From assembly GCA_028279065.1 (NCBI GenBank), contig JANQSY010000006.1, positions 1 to 44,349 of the forward strand: a DNA stretch of 44,349 nt, read 5' to 3'. A model generated the notes under the pieces. The model was not told the origin of the DNA. It saw only the letters and a list, made by a program, of their open reading frames with translations, and ran no database searches. How positions within the stretch are numbered: position 1 is the first letter of the stretch; every line of letters starts with the position of its first letter. This DNA comes from Cytophagales bacterium. Lineage in GTDB: Bacteria > Bacteroidota > Bacteroidia > Cytophagales > CCMP332. Positions 24,709 through 32,782 of the stretch are shown here, piece after piece. A program made the translations under genes and the position numbers.

Positions 24709-26802
24709 TTGGCAGAATTTTTTGATTCAAAAATTGAGTTTTTAAAGGGAGTTGGTCCAAAAAAGGCCCTATTATTCCAGTCCGAGCTTGGGATTTACAC
24801 GTTTGGGGACCTCCTTTTTTATTTCCCCTTTCGCTACGAGGACCGCTCGAAGATCCAAAAAACCAAGGATCTAACGGGGTTTGAGGACTCAATACAGCTA
24901 ATAGGCGAGTTTGGGGAGTTGATTCCGGCAGGATATGGAAGAAAAAAAAGACTTGAATCGGAATTTTTTGATGAAAGTGGTTCTATTAAGGTCAATTGGT
25001 TCTCCGGAGTGAATTGGATTGAAAAAAGCGTAAAACCTGGGACTAAATACCTGCTTTATGGAAAGCCTGCTCTTTTTAAGGGTTCGATCAGCATTTCGCA
25101 CCCAGAATTGGAGAAATATGATGCTTTCACCTTTCAGGAAAAGAAATTTGTCCCGGTTTATTCCTCAACAGAAAAACTGAAAAGATCATATCTGGATGGA
25201 AAATCCATTGGAAATCTGGTCCAAAGAATGCTGGAGAAACTTCCAAGCACCATATCAGATCCAATTCCTCAAGACATCAAGGAATCTCTGAGGTTAATAA
25301 CTAAGAGGGATGCAATAAGGCAAATCCATTTCCCCAATTCCCTGGAAGAGGCAAGGCAGGCCAGAAGAAGATTAAAATTTGAAGAGTTATTCCTTCTTCA
25401 ATTGAAGCTGATAAGGTCCAAACAGCTAAACAAAAAAAATACCCCTGGCAAGGTATTCAGTAAAACCAATACACTTGCCGAATTCTATAAATCACATTTG
25501 CCTTTCACTCTTACAGATGCCCAGAAGCATGTAATGAGAGAGATCTTCTCAGATCTGAAATCTGGTTTTCAGATGAACCGCCTCCTGCAGGGGGATGTGG
25601 GAAGCGGAAAAACCATTATTGCGTTTTTAACGGCCCTGTTGGCAAAAGATCAAAACACACAAACCTGTTTAATGGCACCTACTGAGATCCTTGCCAATCA
25701 GCATTTTCAAAAGCTCCAGGAATTTGGGGGCAAAATTGGATTGCGGGTTGCAAAATTGACAGGATCAACCTCAGGAAAGGATAGGAAATCGATCTTGGAA
25801 GATCTAAAGGAAGGTCAAATCGACCTTTTGATTGGGACTCATGCCCTAATTGAGGACAGGGTTAGGTTTAAAGAATTGAGCCTATGCATTATCGATGAGC
25901 AGCATCGATTTGGAGTGGCTCAACGGGCAAGACTTTGGAATAAAAATGAAAATATCTATCCCCATATTCTTGTGATGACTGCAACTCCTATCCCCAGAAC
26001 TTTGGCGTTGACTTTTTACGGGGATCTTGATCTCTCAATTATCGATGAGCTTCCGGAAGGAAGGAAACCGATCATTACCAAACATGCGACGGACAGGGAC
26101 CGGATCAAGATCTTTTCGTTTATAAAAAAACAGATCGAGAATGGAGGTCAGGCCTATGTGGTATATCCACTTATCGAAGAGTCAAAAAAGTTGGATCTCA
26201 AAGACTTGATGGATGGTTTTGAAAGCATAAGCAGAGCTTTCCCCGGAGTTCCATTAAGCATTCTGCATGGTCAAATGAAATCCGATGCCAAGGAATATGA
26301 AATGGCTAGGTTTGTTAAAGGCGAAACCAAGATCATGGTATCAACCACTGTTATTGAAGTCGGTGTGGACGTCCCCAATGCATCCACAATGATCATAGAG
26401 AACGCAGAGAAATTTGGATTGGCACAACTACATCAGCTAAGGGGAAGGGTGGGAAGAGGAAGCGAACAGTCCTACTGTCTTTTGGTCTCAAAGGAAAAAC
26501 TAACACGGGAAGCTCAAACCAGGATCAAAACAATGGTTGACACAAACGACGGTTTTAAGATCGCGGAGGTTGATCTCAAGCTTAGAGGACCGGGAGATTT
26601 GGCCGGCACCCAGCAAAGTGGCGAGCTGGTCCTCAAGATAGCAAACCTCGCAACCGACGGAGCCATTCTGATAGAAGCAAAAAAGTGGTCAGAAAAGATC
26701 TTAGCGGAAGACCCGGAACTTTCTTCTGAACAAAATGCATCCTTAAAAAGGATGCTTTTAATTCACAAAGGGACTGATTTTAATTGGAGGATGGTTGGTT
26801 AG
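24709..26802 (+). CDS. recG: ATP-dependent DNA helicase RecG
   Basis: A 697-residue RecG, which reverses stalled forks and migrates Holliday junctions. The N-terminal wedge domain starts with the family's IEFLKGVGPKKALLFQSELGI, followed by an OB fold. Helicase motifs are GDVGSGKT (Walker A, ~295-302), the DEQH box at ~395-398 (IIDEQHRFG), MTATPIPRTLAL, and C-terminal STTVIEVGVDVPNA and LHQLRGRVGRG. The start is TTG at 24709: a stop lies 12 nt upstream in frame and this gives the usual RecG beginning. It is divergent from gldJ (150 nt apart) and ends convergently with dsbD, overlapping by 23 nt. Confidence 0.96.
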   Translation: MAEFFDSKIEFLKGVGPKKALLFQSELGIYTFGDLLFYFPFRYEDRSKIQKTKDLTGFEDSIQLIGEFGELIPAGYGRKKRLESEFFDESGSIKVNWFSGVNWIEKSVKPGTKYLLYGKPALFKGSISISHPELEKYDAFTFQEKKFVPVYSSTEKLKRSYLDGKSIGNLVQRMLEKLPSTISDPIPQDIKESLRLITKRDAIRQIHFPNSLEEARQARRRLKFEELFLLQLKLIRSKQLNKKNTPGKVFSKTNTLAEFYKSHLPFTLTDAQKHVMREIFSDLKSGFQMNRLLQGDVGSGKTIIAFLTALLAKDQNTQTCLMAPTEILANQHFQKLQEFGGKIGLRVAKLTGSTSGKDRKSILEDLKEGQIDLLIGTHALIEDRVRFKELSLCIIDEQHRFGVAQRARLWNKNENIYPHILVMTATPIPRTLALTFYGDLDLSIIDELPEGRKPIITKHATDRDRIKIFSFIKKQIENGGQAYVVYPLIEESKKLDLKDLMDGFESISRAFPGVPLSILHGQMKSDAKEYEMARFVKGETKIMVSTTVIEVGVDVPNASTMIIENAEKFGLAQLHQLRGRVGRGSEQSYCLLVSKEKLTREAQTRIKTMVDTNDGFKIAEVDLKLRGPGDLAGTQQSGELVLKIANLATDGAILIEAKKWSEKILAEDPELSSEQNASLKRMLLIHKGTDFNWRMVG

Positions 26803-29035
26803 AACTCCCTAGATCTGCAAGGCCATTATTCCTGTCCTCATATCTTTTTATCCCGGAATCCAGAAATTCAACAAAGTTTGGTACCTGAAGGTCGTAGGCT
26901 TTTGGTTCGACCAATAATTCACCGTTTTCATCAACCAGACAATAATAGGGTTGGGCGTTGTTGTTGAACCTGGTTATCTGAAAATCTGCATTTTGTTTTC
27001 CTATGGTCTTTTTCACCTTGTTATCATAGCTTGATGTGTACCATTCATTCTCAGGTAATTGGTATTTATCATCAACATATAGTGCAACTACCACAAAATC
27101 ATTCCTTAGCCTTTCAAGCACCTGAGGATCTGACCATACGTTGGCTTCCATCTCTCTGCAATTGACACATCCATGGCCTGTAAAGTCAATAAAAATGGGT
27201 TTGCCAAGCTCCTTGCTGCAATTCTTAGCCTGCTCAAAATCGAAGTACCCTTCAAGACCATGCGGTAGGTGAAGAAGATCAGCATATTTGGGAGTTTCAC
27301 AAAGATTTGAAGCAACGTGGGCATTCCCAGACCCACCGGATTCACGCAACATCTTGTTCAAATCGAAATCATGAGTTGTCTGGGGTGGAAGATATCCGGA
27401 CAGTGCTTTTAGTGGTGCCCCAAACATACCAGGGATCAAATAGATCACAAATGAGAAGGTGAAAACTGCAATCAACAGCCTTGTTACAGAAACCTTTTCT
27501 AAAGGTGAATCATGTGGAAGCCGAATCTTTCCAAGAAGGTAGAATCCTAACAAAGAAAAGATCACTATCCAAATAGCCAGGTATACATGCCTGTCCAGGA
27601 TACCCCAATGATAGGTCTGATCCGCAACACTCAAGAACTTGAAGGCAAATGCCAACTCAAGGAATCCAAGAACTACCTTTACCGAATTCAGCCATCCTCC
27701 GGATTTGGGAAGGCTATTTAGCCAAGATGGAAAGGCAGCAAAAAGGGTAAATGGAATAGCAAATGCCAATGAAAACCCTGACATACCTACCAATGGCTTG
27801 ATTACCTCTCCTCCAGCAGAAGCGACCAGGATGGATCCAACAATAGGTCCTGTGCAGGAAAAAGAAACCAAAGCAAGGGTGAAGGCCATGAAAAACACAC
27901 CTACGTAACCGCCTTTATCTGCTTTCTTGTCCATTGAATTGACAAACGATGTAGGAAGCACAATATCAAAGGCTCCAAAAAATGAAATCGCGAAAACCAA
28001 AAAGATCAGAAAGAAAAAGATATTGGGCAGCCAATGGGTACTGACAAAATTTGCAAACTCTGGTCCAAAAAGAAGGGAGGTCACAAATCCCAGAATGATG
28101 TAGATCCCGATTATACTTAACCCAAAAACAAGGGCCTTGGAGATTGCATCCGTTCTTCCAGAAGAAGTATGAGAAAAGAAAGAAACAGTCATTGGGATCA
28201 TCGGGAAAACACATGGTGTTAGCAAGGCAACCAAGCCGGAGCCAAAGGCTACAAAGAAGAAGAGCCACAGCGAGGAGTACATGGATTCTTTCTTTACTTC
28301 CTGGCTACCATTATTGGGTTCCGTATCTGAACCGGAAACCGCTTGGTCTTCAGTTTTCTCATCCGGAGTATCTCCAGGAACTTCTTTCTTCTCCTCGTTT
28401 TCCGTTCCTTCTTCTATTATAGGGTCGGAAGCTCCCTCCTGCTTATCACCTTTGACAGACTCTTCAACTTTTTCTGTCTCAGCAGACTGGGGCTCAGCCT
28501 CTGCGATTTTTTCTTCCTTACTGATCTCAGAAGAAACCTTCTGAACGGAGATCAAACCGGAAAAATCAAATTCGTCATCAAATGGGATACACCTTCCGTC
28601 AACCTCTGTACAAACCTGAAAACTATATGCTACAGGTATCTTGAGATCAGCGGATAGGACCTTGATCTTTTGCCTGAATTGGGCTGTCTTGGTGAAATAG
28701 GTATAGTCACCCTCCCAAATATCATCATACTTGGTTTTGGGGTTTACAGGAACGATATCCCCCAGAAGTTCATAACTCTCATTTTCCTCAAAAATGAATT
28801 CCGTTACCTGAGGGCCGAGGTTGGGATCAAAATCAGATGAATAAAGGTACCAGTCCTTATCGATCTTAACATTGAATAGGAGTTCAATTTCCTCTCCAAT
28901 TTTGGGATTCCTGGATGTTACATCATAATCCCAACTTGATGGTTCCAAGATCTGCCCAAAACCCGCATAGCTTAGGAGCAAAAACAGGTGAACATGAAAG
29001 AATCTATAAGGAATCAATTGAAATATCTTTTCCAA
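26780..29035 (-). CDS. dsbD: DsbD-like thiol:disulfide interchange protein
   Basis: A 751-residue inner-membrane protein that carries reducing power from the cytoplasm to the periplasm. In order: signal sequence (~1-27), DsbD-alpha-type periplasmic domain (~30-160, with EVDGRCIPF), an acidic Glu/Pro/Ser-rich linker (~168-255), a CcdA-like eight-helix core (~258-530, with LTPCVFPMIPMTVSFFS and SCTGPIVGSIL cysteines), and a C-terminal thioredoxin domain with the active site CVNC near 625. The long acidic linker is unusual but low-complexity linkers occur in this family. The start is TTG, 6 nt after the dipeptidase stop, so the two genes are probably co-transcribed. Confidence 0.92.
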   Translation of the reverse strand: MEKIFQLIPYRFFHVHLFLLLSYAGFGQILEPSSWDYDVTSRNPKIGEEIELLFNVKIDKDWYLYSSDFDPNLGPQVTEFIFEENESYELLGDIVPVNPKTKYDDIWEGDYTYFTKTAQFRQKIKVLSADLKIPVAYSFQVCTEVDGRCIPFDDEFDFSGLISVQKVSSEISKEEKIAEAEPQSAETEKVEESVKGDKQEGASDPIIEEGTENEEKKEVPGDTPDEKTEDQAVSGSDTEPNNGSQEVKKESMYSSLWLFFFVAFGSGLVALLTPCVFPMIPMTVSFFSHTSSGRTDAISKALVFGLSIIGIYIILGFVTSLLFGPEFANFVSTHWLPNIFFFLIFLVFAISFFGAFDIVLPTSFVNSMDKKADKGGYVGVFFMAFTLALVSFSCTGPIVGSILVASAGGEVIKPLVGMSGFSLAFAIPFTLFAAFPSWLNSLPKSGGWLNSVKVVLGFLELAFAFKFLSVADQTYHWGILDRHVYLAIWIVIFSLLGFYLLGKIRLPHDSPLEKVSVTRLLIAVFTFSFVIYLIPGMFGAPLKALSGYLPPQTTHDFDLNKMLRESGGSGNAHVASNLCETPKYADLLHLPHGLEGYFDFEQAKNCSKELGKPIFIDFTGHGCVNCREMEANVWSDPQVLERLRNDFVVVALYVDDKYQLPENEWYTSSYDNKVKKTIGKQNADFQITRFNNNAQPYYCLVDENGELLVEPKAYDLQVPNFVEFLDSGIKRYEDRNNGLADLGSSNQPSSN

Positions 29036-29041
29036 TGAATG

Positions 29042-30397
29042 CTAGAGCTTAGAGAAGTGATGATGAAACCTGGTAATAGCTTCAGTTCCTTTCAAAAAGT
29101 TCTCAATGCCATAGCTTTCATTCGGCGAATGAATTGCATCAATACTCAGGCCAAAACCAAATAAAACAGAGTCAAGGCCCAGCTTTTCTTTGAACATTGC
29201 AACAATTGGAATGCTCCCGCCTGATCTGACAGGGATAGGGTCTTTACCAAGTGTATTTTTCATGGCAAGCTCCGCGGCCTTGTAACCCTTTGAATCTATT
29301 GGTGTTACTGCCGGCTCTCCGCCGTGGTGAGGAGTTACCTTGACCTTTATTCCTTTGGGGGCGATGCTTTTAAAATGATTAGAAAAGAGTTCTGTAATCT
29401 CATCTGAACTCTGATTTGGAACAAGGCGCATAGAAATCTTTGCATAGGCTTTTGAGGCAATTACGGTTTTTGCTCCCTCCTGCATATACCCTCCCCAAAT
29501 TCCATTTACATCCATGGTTGGACGAATACTTGTCCTCTCAAGGGAAGAATAGCCATGTTCCCCATCCAATTCATCGATGTCCAATTCCTTCTTAGTAGCC
29601 TCATCCTTTGAAGGAGCCTTGGCCATTTTTGCTCTTTCCTCATCGCTTACAACTTCAACATTATCATAGAACCCGGGGATGGTGATACTATTATTCTCGT
29701 CCGTTAGAGAATCTACCATTTTACACAGGGCATTGATAGGGTTCGTAACTGAACCACCGTACAAACCTGAATGCAGGTCTCTCGAGGGCCCAGTCAGTTC
29801 AACTTCTACATAACTCAAGCCCCTTAGGCCAGTACAAATTGAAGGGGTATCCAATCCTAGCATGTCGGTATCTGAGATCAGAATAACATCCGCATCCAAC
29901 CTATCCCGAAAATTATCAACAAACCATCCCAGGTTATTCGACCCGATTTCCTCCTCACCTTCGATCATAAACTTGATGTTGCAAGGAACACCACCATCCT
30001 GATTCATCACCTCAAGCGCCTTGACATGCATATACATCTGGCCTTTGTCATCGCATGCACCCCTTGCATAGATCCTTCCGTCCTTCACTACAGGTTCGAA
30101 TGGAGGTGAATCCCAAAGTTCAATAGGATCAGCAGGCTGAACATCATAATGCCCATAGACCAGAACAGTCGGCTTATCGTCACCTACATTTTTCTCACCA
30201 TAAACTATCGGGTTTCCAGGCGTTTCGACAACTTCAACTTTGTCGGCACCTGCTTCTTCAAGCTTGATTTTAATGAATTCAGCGGCCTTTTTGACATCAT
30301 CAGAAAAGGAAGCGTCGGTCGAGACCGATGGGATCTTCAGAATATCAAAAAGTTCTGAAAGAAAGCGGTCTTTGTTTTGTTCAATGTATGCATTCAT
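29042..30397 (-). CDS. M20 family dipeptidase (CNDP-like metallopeptidase)
   Basis: A 451-residue zinc metallopeptidase of family M20. Metal and catalytic residues are visible: H83 and D85 in GHYDVQPAD, D116/D117 in CDDKGQMYMHVKA, the EGEEEIGS glutamates at 147-150, D176 in SDTDML, and the late His in IDAIHSPNE. A lid/dimerisation domain with PTMDVNGIWGGY lies in the middle. Related enzymes cleave dipeptides in the cytosol. There is no signal peptide. The ATG at 30397 lies 25 nt after a strong same-strand terminator, so expression needs a promoter within that region or read-through. Confidence 0.93.
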   Translation of the reverse strand: MNAYIEQNKDRFLSELFDILKIPSVSTDASFSDDVKKAAEFIKIKLEEAGADKVEVVETPGNPIVYGEKNVGDDKPTVLVYGHYDVQPADPIELWDSPPFEPVVKDGRIYARGACDDKGQMYMHVKALEVMNQDGGVPCNIKFMIEGEEEIGSNNLGWFVDNFRDRLDADVILISDTDMLGLDTPSICTGLRGLSYVEVELTGPSRDLHSGLYGGSVTNPINALCKMVDSLTDENNSITIPGFYDNVEVVSDEERAKMAKAPSKDEATKKELDIDELDGEHGYSSLERTSIRPTMDVNGIWGGYMQEGAKTVIASKAYAKISMRLVPNQSSDEITELFSNHFKSIAPKGIKVKVTPHHGGEPAVTPIDSKGYKAAELAMKNTLGKDPIPVRSGGSIPIVAMFKEKLGLDSVLFGFGLSIDAIHSPNESYGIENFLKGTEAITRFHHHFSKL

Positions 30398-30404
30398 AGG
30401 CTGG

Positions 30405-30466
30405 AATTGGAGGGCAAAAATAAAAAAACCGCGCCGGAAACCCAGTGCGGTTTTGTCAATTGGAGG
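30405..30466. repeat. AATTGGAGG direct repeats flanking the terminator hairpin
   Basis: Two copies of AATTGGAGG, at 30405-30413 and 30458-30466, bracket the hairpin at 30422-30454. They could be chance, a duplicated site left by an insertion, or binding elements. Confidence 0.4.
30422..30454 (-). terminator. Rho-independent terminator upstream of the dipeptidase gene
   Basis: AAAACCGC (30454-30447 on the minus strand) pairs perfectly with GCGGTTTT (30432-30425) around a 14-nt loop, followed by a seven-T run in total. It lies 171 nt after the GT-C gene stop at 30626 and 25 nt before the dipeptidase ATG, so it either closes the long upstream operon with an extended 3' UTR or acts as an attenuator in the dipeptidase leader. 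Confidence 0.85.
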
Positions 30467-30487
30467 TCAAATTAAACTAGAAGAAAA

Positions 30488-30540
30488 CTGCTTGATTTAA
30501 CAGCTAAATATAGGGAATTAAATTCCGCTTTTTCAAGCAG
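30488..30540 (-). promoter_or_regulatory. Nested inverted repeats with a possible promoter
   Basis: CTGCTTGA (30488-30495) and TCAAGCAG (30533-30540) are perfect 8-bp inverted arms. Inside them GGAATT-a-AATTCC (30514-30526) is a second perfect palindrome. On the minus strand TTG (30536-30534) and TATATTTA (30512-30505), 21 nt apart, resemble a Bacteroidota promoter, which would start an RNA near 30498, ahead of the terminator. This may be the dipeptidase promoter with an operator, or a short-RNA promoter. Confidence 0.35.
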
Positions 30541-30625
30541 ATACCAAATTTTCTTTAGCCCAAGTGATCGGTTTTAGATTATTCCTTAATTGGTTTTCAT
30601 TTTTTCCATTGGTTCTATTGATCTG

Positions 30626-32059
30626 TCATTTTGGGTCAATAGTAAACAGGAACCATTTTTCCCCTCGACCTATCAATGTAAATTCATCATCATCCTGATT
30701 CGGGTTGTAACCATGAGAAACACCTGATAAAAAGAGATAATATTTTGACCCTGAGTGCAGAATCTCCTCTCTTTCAACTATCACATATGAATTCGTTCCC
30801 GTAGCAAATCTGAGGTATCTGGGACTGGCGAAGATCAAGGAAAAGTCCGGAGGATCAAGCTTTTCGATCTCAGAAAACATTAAGATAATATCTGGATCAC
30901 CGGTGAATGTCGATGCATTTTTGACATAGGCCTTGGTTTGGTCCCTTGCAACGACAACTGTTGAACCTGCCCAAATTGTCAACACCAATCCAAAAACTAT
31001 TGAAACTTTTCTCCAAGGAAGGTTTTGAGTGGCTGAAAAGAGGAGATATACCAGAAAGGGTAAAACCGGGATGAAAAATCTGGTTCCCTGACGATAGGAT
31101 GATGGCCAAATAAGAATAACCGCGATTTGGAGGAGGCAAAATATCAAAACGGGAAGGTCCTTTCTCCAATTCTTAATTGATTGAAAAAGCACCAATCCGA
31201 GGGAAACGAACAAAATTGACCAAATTGAATATCTCCCAATCCAATCAATAATGGGTTTCAAGGATACTCTGAAAAAATTTTTAAAGGTTTCAATAACATG
31301 GGAATAGTTCAGGAGCAGAATCTCACCATCAATCTCAAGAATCCGATTCATATGTACTCCTCCTTCGAACGGCGAAAAAAGCAGCTTACCAATAAACAAT
31401 ATTGAAAAAGGCACTACTATGGAAGCGAGGCGGATAATTCCTTCCTTCTTCATCAGAATTATAACTGCAAATGCCGGGACCAAGAACATGCCAATGTCCC
31501 TGGTCAAATAAGCCAAAAAGGATAAGATGCTAATTCCGATTAATCCGCGAAAAGTCTTACAACCATCAAATAAATAGAAGCTCAAGGTTACCAGGAAGAG
31601 AAAAAAATATTCAGAGTTCAAGTGGTCAACCAATGTGAGGTTAAACGAATGAAAACCAACAACAACAGAACCCAGGAAAGGAATTATTAGTGCATTCTGC
31701 CTCTTTGCCCACCACAGAAAAAAAAGAAAATAAGAGGCCGCTAAGAATACAAGATTGTAATACTTCAGGGCAATAAAATCCCGCCCGAATACAGCGACAG
31801 CCGGAGCAAGGGCAAAAGGAAATCCCATTGGGTATAGATAAGGGCCATATTCGGAATAGGACCTGTCCATGCACTCTTTGTTCAATGCATAAAAAGTGGA
31901 AATTTCACCCCGGATCAAGTACTCGGCCTGTTCTAGGTAAACCGAAGAGTCAGTCCACCATTTTAGGTCATCCTTAACCCTTGCAGTGGCAATAAGATAC
32001 AATCCTACCAACAAGATGATCCCGAGCAAAAAGATCTTCCAGTTGCCAAGTTTGCTCAT
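30626..32059 (-). CDS. GT-C family membrane glycosyltransferase (paralog)
   Basis: A 477-residue polytopic membrane protein and evident paralog of the gene at 6973-8364: WTDSSVYLEQAEYLIRG matches DFAMYIAQAKALTQGG, and YGPYLYPMGFPFALAPAVAV matches FGPLLYPFGYPILLAP. An N-terminal helix, the acidic first loop, about ten more helices and a soluble C-terminal tail are seen. GT-C enzymes use polyprenyl-phosphate sugars outside the inner membrane. It starts with ATG 24 nt after plsY. It is the last gene before the terminator at 30422-30454. Acceptor unknown. Confidence 0.75.
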   Translation of the reverse strand: MSKLGNWKIFLLGIILLVGLYLIATARVKDDLKWWTDSSVYLEQAEYLIRGEISTFYALNKECMDRSYSEYGPYLYPMGFPFALAPAVAVFGRDFIALKYYNLVFLAASYFLFFLWWAKRQNALIIPFLGSVVVGFHSFNLTLVDHLNSEYFFLFLVTLSFYLFDGCKTFRGLIGISILSFLAYLTRDIGMFLVPAFAVIILMKKEGIIRLASIVVPFSILFIGKLLFSPFEGGVHMNRILEIDGEILLLNYSHVIETFKNFFRVSLKPIIDWIGRYSIWSILFVSLGLVLFQSIKNWRKDLPVLIFCLLQIAVILIWPSSYRQGTRFFIPVLPFLVYLLFSATQNLPWRKVSIVFGLVLTIWAGSTVVVARDQTKAYVKNASTFTGDPDIILMFSEIEKLDPPDFSLIFASPRYLRFATGTNSYVIVEREEILHSGSKYYLFLSGVSHGYNPNQDDDEFTLIGRGEKWFLFTIDPK

Positions 32060-32083
32060 AAGGAATGAAGGGAGGGATTTGAT

Positions 32084-32731
32084 CTAATTTCTTCTTCTGA
32101 TCCTAATATTGGCTTTGCTTTCCTGACCCTTGATCAATCTTCGAATATTTTTTTGATGAGTAAAAACAACCACCCCGAACATAAGAAAGCCGAAAATAAT
32201 GAGTGCTGGTTCTTCAGGATTGAATTTTGGAAGAAGCAGTAGAATTGGAAAACATAAGGTGCCGATCATTGAACCCAGGGAGACAAACCTTGATGTCAAA
32301 AGGACTATGATAAAGATCATCAGGCAAAGGAGAGCGACGATCGGATGTATGGCCAAAACCATTCCAAACAAGGTAGCGATCCCCTTTCCTCCCCTAAACT
32401 GACTGAAGACAGGGAAAACGTGCCCGACCACAGAAAACAATCCAAAAAGAAGCTGATAAAGGATTACATCGTCATAGGGAACAGCATTGATTGAGACCAA
32501 TACCCAGGGAAGAGTCGCAGCTGTATAACCTTTTACAAGGTCCATAAGCATCACAAGGACGCCCCACTTCTTTCCTAAAACTCTGAAGGTATTTGTGGCA
32601 CCAGCATTACCGGAACCATAATCCCGAATATCAATTCCAAAAAAAGCTTGACCAACCCAAACGGCACTGGGAATTGACCCGAATAAATAGGCTGCAATAC
32701 AACCTGCTAATATGTAGGCAAGAGTCTCCAC
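32084..32731 (-). CDS. plsY: Acyl-phosphate glycerol-3-phosphate acyltransferase PlsY
   Basis: A 215-residue inner-membrane enzyme that acylates glycerol-3-phosphate from acyl-phosphate, the first step in phospholipid synthesis with PlsX. The family motifs are present: YLFGSIPSAVWVGQ, DIRDYGSGNAGATNTFRVLG at ~34-53, DLVKGYTA, and HVFPVFSQFRGGKGIATLFG. Five or more membrane helices are evident. The start is GTG at 32731, the only reasonable position before the first helix. It follows the giant protein gene by 51 nt. The 3' neighbour is a membrane glycosyltransferase. Confidence 0.94.
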   Translation of the reverse strand: METLAYILAGCIAAYLFGSIPSAVWVGQAFFGIDIRDYGSGNAGATNTFRVLGKKWGVLVMLMDLVKGYTAATLPWVLVSINAVPYDDVILYQLLFGLFSVVGHVFPVFSQFRGGKGIATLFGMVLAIHPIVALLCLMIFIIVLLTSRFVSLGSMIGTLCFPILLLLPKFNPEEPALIIFGFLMFGVVVFTHQKNIRRLIKGQESKANIRIRRRN

Positions 32732-32782
32732 GGATCACTTGATCAGGCATGCAAAATTAAGAATTTTAAGGATTCGGCTGGT

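Noticed and set aside
30456-30625. 6S RNA on the minus strand ahead of the terminator
   Set aside because: The palindromes do not form the single long rod with a central bubble expected of 6S RNA.
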